A stretch of DNA of 36,854 nucleotides from Deltaproteobacteria bacterium Ga0077550 (GTDB lineage Bacteria > Myxococcota_A > Polyangia > Nannocystales > Nannocystaceae). Positions 7,180-14,666 of this stretch are shown piece by piece (the first letter of the stretch is position 1; every line of letters begins with the position of its first letter). The notes under the pieces are model-generated. The model saw only the letters and a program-made list of their open reading frames with translations. It was not told the origin of the DNA and did not search any database. The position numbers and the translations under genes were made by a program. Where the stretch lies: positions 1-36,854 of the forward strand of contig LNFB01000267.1 in assembly GCA_001464385.1 (NCBI GenBank). The letters are read 5' to 3'.

Positions 7180-7770
7180 ATGGCGTCCGCAGCCGAGGCC
7201 GCGCGCACGGCGACCCGGGTCGACCTCCTGGCGATCCCCGAGGCCGAGCGCTTCCACGAGGTGATCGACGGCGAGCTCGTGCGCAAGGCGATGCCGACCG
7301 GGCCGCACGGCCGCGCGCAGTCCCGCATCGCGTCGCGCATCGGCGGTCCGTTCGACCGACGACCCGGCGGTCGCTTCCCCGGCGGCTGGTGGTTGGTGAC
7401 CGAGGTCGAGGTGGAGCTCGAGACCCACGAGGTGTATCGACCCGACGTCGCGGGGTGGCGGCGCGAGCGGCTCGCGACGCTGCCCGACGCCGCGCCGATC
7501 ACGGTCCGACCCGACTGGGTGTGCGAGGTGCTCTCGGCATCCAACGCCCGCAACGACCTGGTGAAGAAGATGCGGGCCTACCAGCGGGTGGGCGTGCCGC
7601 ACTACTGGGTGGTCGATCCGGACGTCGAGACGCTGACGGTCTTCCGATGGACCGCGCAGGGGTTCTTGCTGGTGCTCGCGGCCGAACGCTCCGAGCGCGT
7701 GCGCGCGGAGCCGTTCGACGCGATCGAGCTGTTCGTCGGGGCGTTGTTCGGCGACGACGACGACGAGTGA
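7180..7770 (+). CDS. Uma2-type (DUF820) PD-(D/E)xK restriction-endonuclease-fold protein
   Basis: A 196-residue protein of the Uma2/DUF820 family (PF05685), which has a restriction-endonuclease-like fold and is found in many copies in cyanobacteria and myxobacteria; the biological role is unsettled. Visible family marks: FHEVIDGELV near residue 25, YRPDV with Asp89, PDWVCEVLS with Glu116, RNDLVKKM with Lys129/Lys130, then the hallmark GVPHYWVVDPD (138-149). All putative catalytic positions are filled, so nuclease activity is possible. The C-terminus is acidic (GDDDDE). ATG 7180 is preferred over upstream in-frame starts because of the TACCGT box 6 nt before it. The gene stands apart from its neighbours. 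Confidence 0.85.
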   Translation: MASAAEAARTATRVDLLAIPEAERFHEVIDGELVRKAMPTGPHGRAQSRIASRIGGPFDRRPGGRFPGGWWLVTEVEVELETHEVYRPDVAGWRRERLATLPDAAPITVRPDWVCEVLSASNARNDLVKKMRAYQRVGVPHYWVVDPDVETLTVFRWTAQGFLLVLAAERSERVRAEPFDAIELFVGALFGDDDDE

Positions 7771-7803
7771 GCCGAAACCCCAGGGCGGCGCCTCCTTGCC
7801 CCC

Positions 7804-9126
7804 GTGCGCGACCCCGCGACCCGCCCCCGATCCGGATCCACCCTCGGCGCTGCGCTCGGGGTCGGCCTCGGCGCTGCGCTCGCGCCCGGCCGCGGCGCTG
7901 TGCTCGGGCTCGCCCTCGCGCTCGGCTGCGGCGCGGCCTCGCCCGAGGTCGATTCCACGGAGGCCAGCGGGGCGACGGACGGCGACGCCGAGGGCTCGGG
8001 CTCGACGGAATCACCGGATCCGTCCGCGCCCACCGATCCCTCCGCGCCCACCGATCCCGGCGACGCGACGTCCGCGGACGACGGCACGTCCCTGCCCACG
8101 GACGGGGGCGAGGACGACTCGACCACCGGCACGCCCGCCGACGGCACACCGATCGTCGTGCTCGGCGGCATGGTCGGGCGCACCGCGATCTCGTGCGATC
8201 GCGGCCTGACGTGGATCGCCGATCAGTCCCAGGACGACGGCCTGCGCTGCGACGACGGGCTCGACTGCGATCACCACGCCGGCAACACCACGGGCCTGGC
8301 GTTCGGCGACGGGGCCTTCGTGGCGACGCTGGGGTGGGGCACCGAGGGCACGATCCGGCGCAGCGTCGACGGCGTCACCTGGGAGACCGTCGCGAGCGGT
8401 CCGACGTTCGCGGGCGTCGCGTTCGGCGGCGGCGCGTTCGTGGCCGGCAACCGCGAGGCGTGGCGCTCCGACGATCTCGGGCGGACCTGGGACGGCCCCG
8501 TCGCCACCGGCTTGATCCCGTTCAACGGTCGCGGCATGGGCTTCGCGCCCGTGGGCGGCGGGACGTTCGTGATCAGCGGCGGCGGTGACGTGGGCGCCGA
8601 GTACGACATCGTCGCGTCGAGCGACGCGGGCGCGAGCTGGTGGCACGCCGACACCATCGCCCCGGCGTGCGGCGACGGCGTCCTGGACATCGTCGGCAAC
8701 GACGAGACCCTGGTGATGGTCCGCTACGGCGGTCCGGATGGCCCCGAGTTCTGCGTCTCGCAGGACCAGGGCCACGCCTGGTCCGCCGTCGATCTCGGCG
8801 ACACATGGATCGAGTCGCGCGCGCTGTGGACCGGCGGCGAGTTCATCGCGTGGGGCGGCGGCCTCGCCTTCACCAGCGTCGACGGCGTGGAGTGGACGAC
8901 GACGCCCCTGTCGCCCGAGGTGCACCCCGTCGCCGTCGCCCTCGACGACGCCGGCACCTTCATCGCGGTCGAGGGCGGCTGGCAGTCGGCCTACGAGCAC
9001 CAGGAATTCTACCGGAGCAGCGATGGCCGCACGTGGCAGGTGCTCGCGCCCGACGCGTTCACGGGCGGTCACCCCGTCGGGCACCTCGCGTTCGGCTACG
9101 TGGAGGACGGCGGAGCGTGCGGGTGA
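7804..9126 (+). CDS. BNR/sialidase-like repeat lipoprotein
   Basis: A 440-residue secreted lipoprotein starting at GTG. The signal peptide is Leu/Gly/Ala-rich and ends at Cys42 (LALALGC), followed by a Ser/Thr/Asp/Gly linker with a duplicated SAPTDP unit. The globular part (about 115-435) has repeated Asp-box (BNR) units with an S-x-D-x-G-x-T-W pattern: SCDRGLTWIAD, RSVDGVTWET, RSDDLGRTWDG, SSDAGASWWH, SQDQGHAWSA, TSVDGVEWTT and RSSDGRTWQV. These form the turns of a multi-bladed beta-propeller as in sialidases and Ycf48-like proteins. No sialidase catalytic residues were identified, so it is likely a binding or scaffold propeller at the cell surface. The N-terminal start is uncertain because no Shine-Dalgarno is visible. 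Confidence 0.78.
   Translation: MRDPATRPRSGSTLGAALGVGLGAALAPGRGAVLGLALALGCGAASPEVDSTEASGATDGDAEGSGSTESPDPSAPTDPSAPTDPGDATSADDGTSLPTDGGEDDSTTGTPADGTPIVVLGGMVGRTAISCDRGLTWIADQSQDDGLRCDDGLDCDHHAGNTTGLAFGDGAFVATLGWGTEGTIRRSVDGVTWETVASGPTFAGVAFGGGAFVAGNREAWRSDDLGRTWDGPVATGLIPFNGRGMGFAPVGGGTFVISGGGDVGAEYDIVASSDAGASWWHADTIAPACGDGVLDIVGNDETLVMVRYGGPDGPEFCVSQDQGHAWSAVDLGDTWIESRALWTGGEFIAWGGGLAFTSVDGVEWTTTPLSPEVHPVAVALDDAGTFIAVEGGWQSAYEHQEFYRSSDGRTWQVLAPDAFTGGHPVGHLAFGYVEDGGACG
7843..7906 (+). repeat. Imperfect 24-bp period repeat encoding the signal-peptide core
   Basis: CTCGGCGCTGCGCTCG occurs at 7843-7858 and 7867-7882, and with changes (CGCGGCGCTGTGCTCG) at 7891-7906. The period is 24 bp (8 codons). 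It encodes LGAALGVG-LGAALAPG-RGAVLG, the hydrophobic core of the lipoprotein signal. Confidence 0.75.
8023..8058 (+). repeat. Two perfect 18-bp tandem units in a lipoprotein linker
   Basis: TCCGCGCCCACCGATCCC is present twice in a row (8023-8040, 8041-8058), encoding SAPTDP-SAPTDP in the post-lipobox linker. Confidence 0.85.
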
Positions 9127-9141
9127 CCCCGCGCACCGGGG
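9127..9141. terminator. Small hairpin between convergent genes, possible terminator
   Basis: CCCCG (9127-9131), loop CGCAC, CGGGG (9137-9141), directly between the stop of the BNR lipoprotein and the stop of the convergent nuclease gene. There is no T-tract, so intrinsic termination is uncertain. Confidence 0.3.
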
Positions 9142-9142
9142 C

Positions 9143-10085
9143 TCACCCCGTCCAGCGCCACCCGATCGTCACGCCCACCGCCTCGTGATCCGACAGCTGG
9201 TTCCCCTCGGGATCCACGAACCGATCGTCGACCTGCCAATCGACGGCGGTGAGCTCGACCTGCGCCGAGCTGCGCAAGAGGACGCGATCGATGCGGCCCT
9301 CGTCGCCGCACGACAGCGCTCGGCAGGCGTCGACGAGGCCGGCGCCGTCGAGCAGCGCGGCGAGGCTGGCCTCGTCCTCTTCGTCCATGTTGGTGTCGCC
9401 GGCGATGATGACGGCGCGATCGCCCGCGTTGGCCTCGAGGTGTGCGAGGAGCTGGGCCACCTGCGCGTCGCGGGCCGCGATGTCGCCCTTCGAGCCGCCG
9501 GCGTCCATGTGCAGATCGTACACGAGGACCTCGATGCCCTCCGACAGGGTGTGGGTCGCGGCGAAGAAGCCCTTGATCGTGAGGCAGTCCGAGCCGCTGT
9601 CGACGGTGCCGTTGCACTCGGCCCAGGTCACGCGGTCGAGCGCGCCGAACTCGAACTGCGAGAACTCGTTGAGCCCGTCGCCGAAGGAGAGCTCGCGCGG
9701 GTTCGAGTCGGGGTGCGGCTCGCTCTGGTATGGATGCCCGGCGTCCGCGACCAGGAGATCGTGGTACGCGAAGTCCTCCTGCACGAGCGCGAGGTCGTAG
9801 AGGTTCAGCAGCGGGCTGATCTGCGGCGTGTACTCGAGCGGCATCGACTGCGAGGTGCCCTCGGGACTCGCCCTCGGTGACCGGCGGCGTAGGCAGCATC
9901 GCGCCCGAGCTGCTCGACGACGATGCGCCGTCGTCGGTGGTGTCGACGGCCGCCGTCCCGGTGTCCGTGCTCGACGTGCCCGCGGTCGTGGTGGTGGTCC
10001 CCGTGTCGGGCGCGGCGTCGGACGAGCCGCACGACAGGAGCAGGAGCGCACAGATCGCGAGTCGGAGGGCAGGGGAGCCGCGCAT
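9143..10085 (-). pseudogene. Frameshifted endonuclease/exonuclease/phosphatase (EEP) lipoprotein
   Basis: The gene is split between two reading frames. The start at 10085 gives MRGSPALRLAICALLLLSC (lipobox Cys19) and a Thr/Ser/Asp linker down to about base 9870. From about 9870 to 9143 a different frame carries a good EEP (DNase I-like) domain: LVQEDF (catalytic Glu), YDLHMDAGGSKGD, IAGDTNMD (GDxN), DRVLL and SDHEAVGV (catalytic Asp-His). EEP domains normally open with a strand ending in a catalytic Asn, roughly 'LTYNV.GLPEG'. Here the linker VTEGE runs directly into SPEGTSQS, so about ten residues including that Asn are missing and the frame is changed. A small deletion between short CGAGGGC repeats would explain it. 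An internal ATG at 9844 could express a truncated, unexported domain. A sequencing error alone would not restore the missing strand. TAACAT 8 nt before 10085 marks the ancestral promoter. Confidence 0.75.
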
Positions 10086-10093
10086 CGACGGCG

Positions 10094-10099
10094 ATGTTA
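10094..10099 (-). promoter_or_regulatory. -10-like TAACAT, probable leaderless promoter
   Basis: On the minus strand TAACAT is followed by 8 nt and the ATG at 10085. No Shine-Dalgarno is visible. Confidence 0.4.
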
Positions 10100-10155
10100 G
10101 CAGCCTCCAGGCGAGGTCGCGGCGGGACGCCGCCACGACCTCGCCTCGGGGGTCC

Positions 10156-12318
10156 TCAGTGCGACAGGATCTGCACGCGGTTCATGTCCTCGACCACAGG
10201 GTTGACCAAGGCGTCGAGGTTGCTCTGCGTCAGCCGGGCCTCGAAGATCTTGGTGAACTGATCGATGTCCGTGACGGGGCCGAACGGGTCGAACCCGATC
10301 GTCTCGAACATCTCCGGGAAGACCGGGATGAACGGCATGCACGCCGCCCCGGCCATGTCGTAGAGGTCTTGGTAGCGGCGGTCGAGGTCGGCGAAGCTCC
10401 ACGTGGTGGAGGGGAACTGGGTGTCGACGACCGTGTTGCCGAGCAGGAAGCCCGACAGCGTGGCGGGGATGCCCGACATCGGATCGACGTGCGTGAACGT
10501 CGTGCCGGTGTCGCAGGTGTGGCAGCCGTTGCAGGTGTTGAGCGAGAACTGGTGGCGACCGCAGACGAACTGCGAGGTCGCGGCCGCCGAGGGATTGGCC
10601 AGCCATGCGCCCGGCGGGCTCGCGCCCGGGTTCAGCGACGCCAGCGAGTTGCCGCCCAGGAACGGCTCGGGGTCGTCCGTCGTGCAGTCGAACTTCGGCG
10701 GCACGCCGTGGCTCGACTCGCACGGCGACAGCGTCGTCGCCGGGAGCACCCGCGTGTCGACGAACGCATCGACCAGGGGGTTCGTCGTCGGCGAGTGGGC
10801 CTCGTCGTCGGGCGTCTGCGCGACGGTGTGCGGGCGCAGGTAGCCGTCGGTCTCGACGTTGGTGGAGCTCTCGCAGTCGATCGCCTGATCGGACAGCGTG
10901 AACTCGCGCAGCTCCCACGGGTCGCCCAGGGCGATCTCGTTGGTGCGGATCTGGTTGATCGCGTTGCCGTTGCCGCGCTCCGGCGCCGCATCGCGCAGGA
11001 CGACGCTCTCGGTCATGCCCGCGAGCGTGTCGCGGTACGTCGCGTCGAAGCCACCCATCAGGTCGAGGCCGACCCACGCGTTGGCCCAGTCGCGCACGTC
11101 CGCGCAGCCGCGTCGCGGCACGCCGTACTCGAAGATGACCGTGAACGGCATCGGGTTGCATGCCGCGCCGCTGTCGTCCGGCTCCATCACGCCGAAGACG
11201 AAGCGCAGCTCGCCGCCGTTGGTGGGCTCGCTGCCGCCGCCGCCGCCGTAGCCGCCGCCGCCAGACGGGCCGCTCGAGCGCAGGTCGAGGCGGTTGACGA
11301 TCGCGAGCAGACGGAACGGGGATCGCGACAGATCGAGGCTCTTGCCCCCGCTCGCGGCCATCCACGGCCCGATCACGCGATCCCACATCTGCGTGCGCGC
11401 GTCGACCTCGTCGCCGTTGACGTCGTAGTTCGCGAGCCACTGCCCGAGCCACTGCTGCGTGAAGTCCTCGGGGCTGATCCCCGTGCGCGGCGTGTTCGCC
11501 ATCTCGGTCATGAGGTGGCAGAACGTCCACGGGCCGCAGGCGTTGCCCTCCTGCGTGCACGTGTCGTAGGTGCGCTCGGGGTCCTGCACGACGGCGGGAT
11601 CGGTGATGAACACCGACTCGAGCCAGTTCGACTCGATGGACTTGGGCGTGATGCGGACGCGGCCGAGACCGACGAGGTCACCGGCGAAGAAGGCCTCCGC
11701 GGCGAAGGGCGTCGCGGTCGAGATCGCGACCGGGTGGCGGCCGTCGAGCACGAACGAGAACTCCGACGTCCCCTCCTTGTCGAGGATGTGCTGCTCGAGG
11801 GCGACGCGCCGCTGCAGCCCGTCGTCGTCGCTGCGGGCGAAGACCGCGAAGAAGTCGGCGCCGGGGCTCTTGTCGAGGAGGCCGAGCTCGGCGAGGGTGT
11901 CGGAGCGGAACGCGACGACCGGCGCCTTGTCGACGCCGAGCACGGCCACGAGGCTGGGCTCCGGGTGGGGGTCGCCCTCCTTCACCTCGGGCTTCGGCAG
12001 CCGGACGTGGATCACCAGGTCCTCGCCGAGCTCGTTCGGGTGGGGGAGGCGGTGCACGAAGATGTCCTCGATCAGGTCGATCGGGATGAAGTCGAACTTG
12101 CCGGGGTCGATCGGGTTGTGCTTGCCGCAGCCGCCGTACTCCTGCGGGTCGGCGGGCGCGGCCAAGGGGCCAGCGGCGCCGGCGGGATCCTCGGTCGTGT
12201 CGACCGTGGTCTCGACGGCGTCGGAGTCGGCGGGGGCTTCGGTGTTGCAGGCGGAGGCGAGGGCGAGGCAAGTCGCCACCATCGCCGTGCTGCGGGGGCG
12301 CAGACGGGTTCTCGACAT
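10156..12318 (-). CDS. Large lipoprotein with a single CxxCH motif, function unknown
   Basis: A 720-residue exported protein. The signal MSRTRLRPRSTAMVATCLALASAC ends in a lipobox and is followed by an acidic/Thr linker. A long domain of unknown family follows, including GPWTFCHLM, FRLLAIVNRLDLR, a Gly-rich loop (GPSGGGGYGGGGGSEP) and LRFVFGVMEP. Near the C-terminus is FSLNTC596-N-G-C599-H600-T-C602, a heme c type CxxCH inside an 'nTCNGCH' block, then FTHVDPMSG and LSGFLLG. The block looks conserved in style with other large myxobacterial secreted proteins, but I cannot name the family. It could bind one heme c or a metal. The start is well supported: AAGGAG at 12332-12327 lies 8 nt before the ATG. 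It is divergent from the subtilisin-like gene, sharing a 142-bp intergenic region. Confidence 0.75.
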   Translation of the reverse strand: MSRTRLRPRSTAMVATCLALASACNTEAPADSDAVETTVDTTEDPAGAAGPLAAPADPQEYGGCGKHNPIDPGKFDFIPIDLIEDIFVHRLPHPNELGEDLVIHVRLPKPEVKEGDPHPEPSLVAVLGVDKAPVVAFRSDTLAELGLLDKSPGADFFAVFARSDDDGLQRRVALEQHILDKEGTSEFSFVLDGRHPVAISTATPFAAEAFFAGDLVGLGRVRITPKSIESNWLESVFITDPAVVQDPERTYDTCTQEGNACGPWTFCHLMTEMANTPRTGISPEDFTQQWLGQWLANYDVNGDEVDARTQMWDRVIGPWMAASGGKSLDLSRSPFRLLAIVNRLDLRSSGPSGGGGYGGGGGSEPTNGGELRFVFGVMEPDDSGAACNPMPFTVIFEYGVPRRGCADVRDWANAWVGLDLMGGFDATYRDTLAGMTESVVLRDAAPERGNGNAINQIRTNEIALGDPWELREFTLSDQAIDCESSTNVETDGYLRPHTVAQTPDDEAHSPTTNPLVDAFVDTRVLPATTLSPCESSHGVPPKFDCTTDDPEPFLGGNSLASLNPGASPPGAWLANPSAAATSQFVCGRHQFSLNTCNGCHTCDTGTTFTHVDPMSGIPATLSGFLLGNTVVDTQFPSTTWSFADLDRRYQDLYDMAGAACMPFIPVFPEMFETIGFDPFGPVTDIDQFTKIFEARLTQSNLDALVNPVVEDMNRVQILSH

Positions 12319-12326
12319 GACTGGTG

Positions 12327-12332
12327 CTCCTT
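12327..12332 (-). promoter_or_regulatory. Shine-Dalgarno AAGGAG for the 12318 start
   Basis: AAGGAG with 8 nt spacing to the ATG. It decides this start over in-frame codons further upstream. Confidence 0.7.
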
Positions 12333-12398
12333 CGTCGGCGCGCGCGATCCAACGGCCATCGGTGCCCGAGGTGCGCGGCGCGGTTCGTCGAGCTATTG

Positions 12399-12442
12399 GG
12401 GGTCGACCCCGTCGAGGTGACACTCGACGATCGATGTCACCT
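12399..12442. promoter_or_regulatory. Palindrome and inverted repeat in divergent intergenic region, possible operator
   Basis: GGGGTCGACCCC (12399-12410) is a perfect 12-bp palindrome. Five bases on, AGGTGACA (12415-12422) and TGTCACCT (12435-12442) form an exact 8-bp inverted repeat around a 12-bp centre. The pair lies between the divergent 720-residue lipoprotein and subtilisin-like genes, ending 18 bp before ATG 12461, so it could bind a dimeric regulator of one or both genes. Confidence 0.45.
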
Positions 12443-12460
12443 TTGTCCCGCGGGCGACCA

Positions 12461-14611
12461 ATGACCTCCTGCATGCTCCACCTTGCGATCCGGCGCGCGC
12501 GCCTGCGTGGGTTCTCGTCGCGGCTCGTCGTGGTGCTCGGGGGCGTGCTGCTCGGTGGGGCGTGCGAGACCGTCGTCGCCGAGGGCGGGGAGGAGGCGAC
12601 GCCCCGGGGCGCAGCGCTGAGCTCGTCGGTCGAGGACGCGTGCTGGGCCGTCGGTGTGATCACGGCGACGTGCGAGCCCAAGGACTGCCCGGAGCAGTGG
12701 ATCTGCCCGGACGTCCTCGACGACGGCTGGCTCCTGCAGGGGCATCGCATGTTCGTCGACGGCACCTACGCGCTGGCGGGGCTCGGCCTGGTCGACGACG
12801 ATCTGCCCGCGGCACTGCAGCGGTTCTGCTTCTACCGCGGCGAGTCGAAGGGCCTCGTCCTCACCGAGCCGAAGCTCCCGGCGTCGGTCGATTGCCCGGC
12901 CATCGCCCCCCACGCCAACGCGCTGGGCAAGGAGCTGCAGGCGTCGCTGCAGCACCGCTTCGAGGTCCAGGTCGACGCCGAGCCGGGCGCGCTCGTCCCG
13001 GGCGAGCGGCCGGTCGACCTCGCGTTGGTCGACACCCACTCGGATCGCGGCTGGTCGTGGGATGCCGGGCACGCCCTGGCAATGCGCCGCATCGGCGAGC
13101 GCATCGCCTGCCCGACGCCGGAGTGCAGCGTGAAGTTCCCCCACGCGCTCGCGCTGCCGCTGCTGCACGACGGGACGCCGAAGGATCCCGACGACGGCAT
13201 CTACGGCACGCGCGGACACCTGGCGATCGGGATCATGGAGGCGGTCGCCGAGTTCCGGGCCCGCGCGGCCGAGGACGGCGAGCCACGACGGCTGGTCGTC
13301 AATCTGTCGCTGGGGTGGACCGCGCCGCAGGGCGGCAAGGACTGCGGCGCGGCCGAGGGCCAGCCGTGGTGCCACGACCACGTCGGCGAGCTGCTCACGC
13401 GGCTCGAGACCGGCGGACCCCCCGGCGCGCTGTCGAGCCGCTACGCCGTCGAGGCCGTGCACGCGGCGCTGCTCTACGCGTCGTGCCACGGCGCCCTCAT
13501 CGTCGCCGCGGCCGGCAATGCGCACGACGACTCGTGCAACCTCGATCCGGTCGCGCCCGCGGTGTGGGCGAGCTACCGCGCGCCGACGGTGCAGGAGTGC
13601 GAGGCGCTGGGGTTCACGCCGCCCGACTCGATCGCGGCGTCGTTGCCTGCGAACGCCGAGCACGCTTGGCCGCTGGTCGTGCCCGTCTCTGCCGTCGACG
13701 GTCTCGATCGGCCGATCGCGGCGACGCGGCCCGGATCGATCACACCGCTCGTCGCGCCGGGCGACCACGTGACGCTCGATGCCGCCGAGGCGCCGCTGTC
13801 CGGCACGTCGGTGTCCGCGGCGGCGGTCTCCGGGGCCGCGGCGTTGGTGTGGTCGCAGGAGCACGGGCTCGACGCCGGCGCGGTGCTGCGCCAGCTCTAC
13901 GACACCGCGGTGCCCGTGGCGGGGACCTCCGAGTTCGCGATCCATGGCTGGGCGCCGGGCCTCGGCGTGCGGCGGTTGTCGGCCTGCGCCGCGCAGCCGT
14001 TGGGGGGGAGCTGCGCCGCGCCCGACGCCCTGACGATCGCGACCGACGAGCTCGCGACGGCCGCCGCGGACGCCGCGACCGCCAGCGCCAGCGTGCACTA
14101 CGACGCGAAGGCGATCGGCGTGATCGAGGACAAGTGCGAGGCCTGCGGGGAGCCGACCTTCGCCTGGGCGCCCGAGATCCCCGACGATTCCGACGCCGCG
14201 TGGTTCTTCGAGTCGTGCCAGCAGCTCGCGCCGAGCTTCGCGTTCGACACCCACCACGAGCTCGCCGGGCCGCAACCGAACGTGCCCGTGTGCCCCGACT
14301 GCCCCCTCGTGCTCGAGGTCGGGACGGGGCAGGCGTGGGTCACGTTGTCGCTCGAGGAGAAGTACCTCGACGGCTCGGTGCACTGGTCGGGGGCCAACCT
14401 CGTGCTGGTCACCGACGGGGGCAAGCGGCTCGTCTTCGATCTCCCGAAGTCGAGCGTGCTGGGCGATCTGCTCGCCGGCGCCGTGGTCACGATCGAGCTG
14501 CCGGGGAATTGGTCGGACCTCGCGCGGGCGACGATGAACGCGGTGCTCGTCGACGACGCGACGGGGGACGAGATGGTGCGGGGCAACTCGCTGCTGATCG
14601 TGCGTCTGTGA
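12461..14611 (+). CDS. Subtilisin-like (S8 family) serine protease, lipoprotein
   Basis: A 716-residue protein. The signal sequence MTSCMLHLAIRRARLRGF SSRLVVVLGGVLLGGAC has a lipobox Cys at about 36. The S8 triad can be placed: Asp191 in LALVDTHSD, His204 in DAGHALAM, Ser450 in LSGTSVSAAAVSG, with the oxyanion Asn353 in IVAAAGN. The Asp-to-His spacing of 13 residues is far shorter than the roughly 30 usual in subtilisins. Pairs of cysteines near the active-site strands (CPTPEC, CGAAEGQPWC) may form disulfides. After the protease domain comes a C-terminal region with CEACGEP and CPDCP motifs, and a beta-rich end (VTLSLEEKYLDGSVHWSG). Likely an exported, surface-attached protease. ATG 12461 is chosen; ATG 12434 and 12473 are also in frame and no Shine-Dalgarno discriminates. 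Confidence 0.82.
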   Translation: MTSCMLHLAIRRARLRGFSSRLVVVLGGVLLGGACETVVAEGGEEATPRGAALSSSVEDACWAVGVITATCEPKDCPEQWICPDVLDDGWLLQGHRMFVDGTYALAGLGLVDDDLPAALQRFCFYRGESKGLVLTEPKLPASVDCPAIAPHANALGKELQASLQHRFEVQVDAEPGALVPGERPVDLALVDTHSDRGWSWDAGHALAMRRIGERIACPTPECSVKFPHALALPLLHDGTPKDPDDGIYGTRGHLAIGIMEAVAEFRARAAEDGEPRRLVVNLSLGWTAPQGGKDCGAAEGQPWCHDHVGELLTRLETGGPPGALSSRYAVEAVHAALLYASCHGALIVAAAGNAHDDSCNLDPVAPAVWASYRAPTVQECEALGFTPPDSIAASLPANAEHAWPLVVPVSAVDGLDRPIAATRPGSITPLVAPGDHVTLDAAEAPLSGTSVSAAAVSGAAALVWSQEHGLDAGAVLRQLYDTAVPVAGTSEFAIHGWAPGLGVRRLSACAAQPLGGSCAAPDALTIATDELATAAADAATASASVHYDAKAIGVIEDKCEACGEPTFAWAPEIPDDSDAAWFFESCQQLAPSFAFDTHHELAGPQPNVPVCPDCPLVLEVGTGQAWVTLSLEEKYLDGSVHWSGANLVLVTDGGKRLVFDLPKSSVLGDLLAGAVVTIELPGNWSDLARATMNAVLVDDATGDEMVRGNSLLIVRL

Positions 14612-14666
14612 GGACCAGTCCTTCCTGGGGCGGCGGAACCTACCCCCTTCCGAATCGCTGCCGCTC

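Noticed and set aside
14612..14623. AGGACCAGTCCT as a terminator after the subtilisin gene
   Set aside because: The 5-bp arms are separated by two bases only, too tight for a hairpin, and no T-tract follows.
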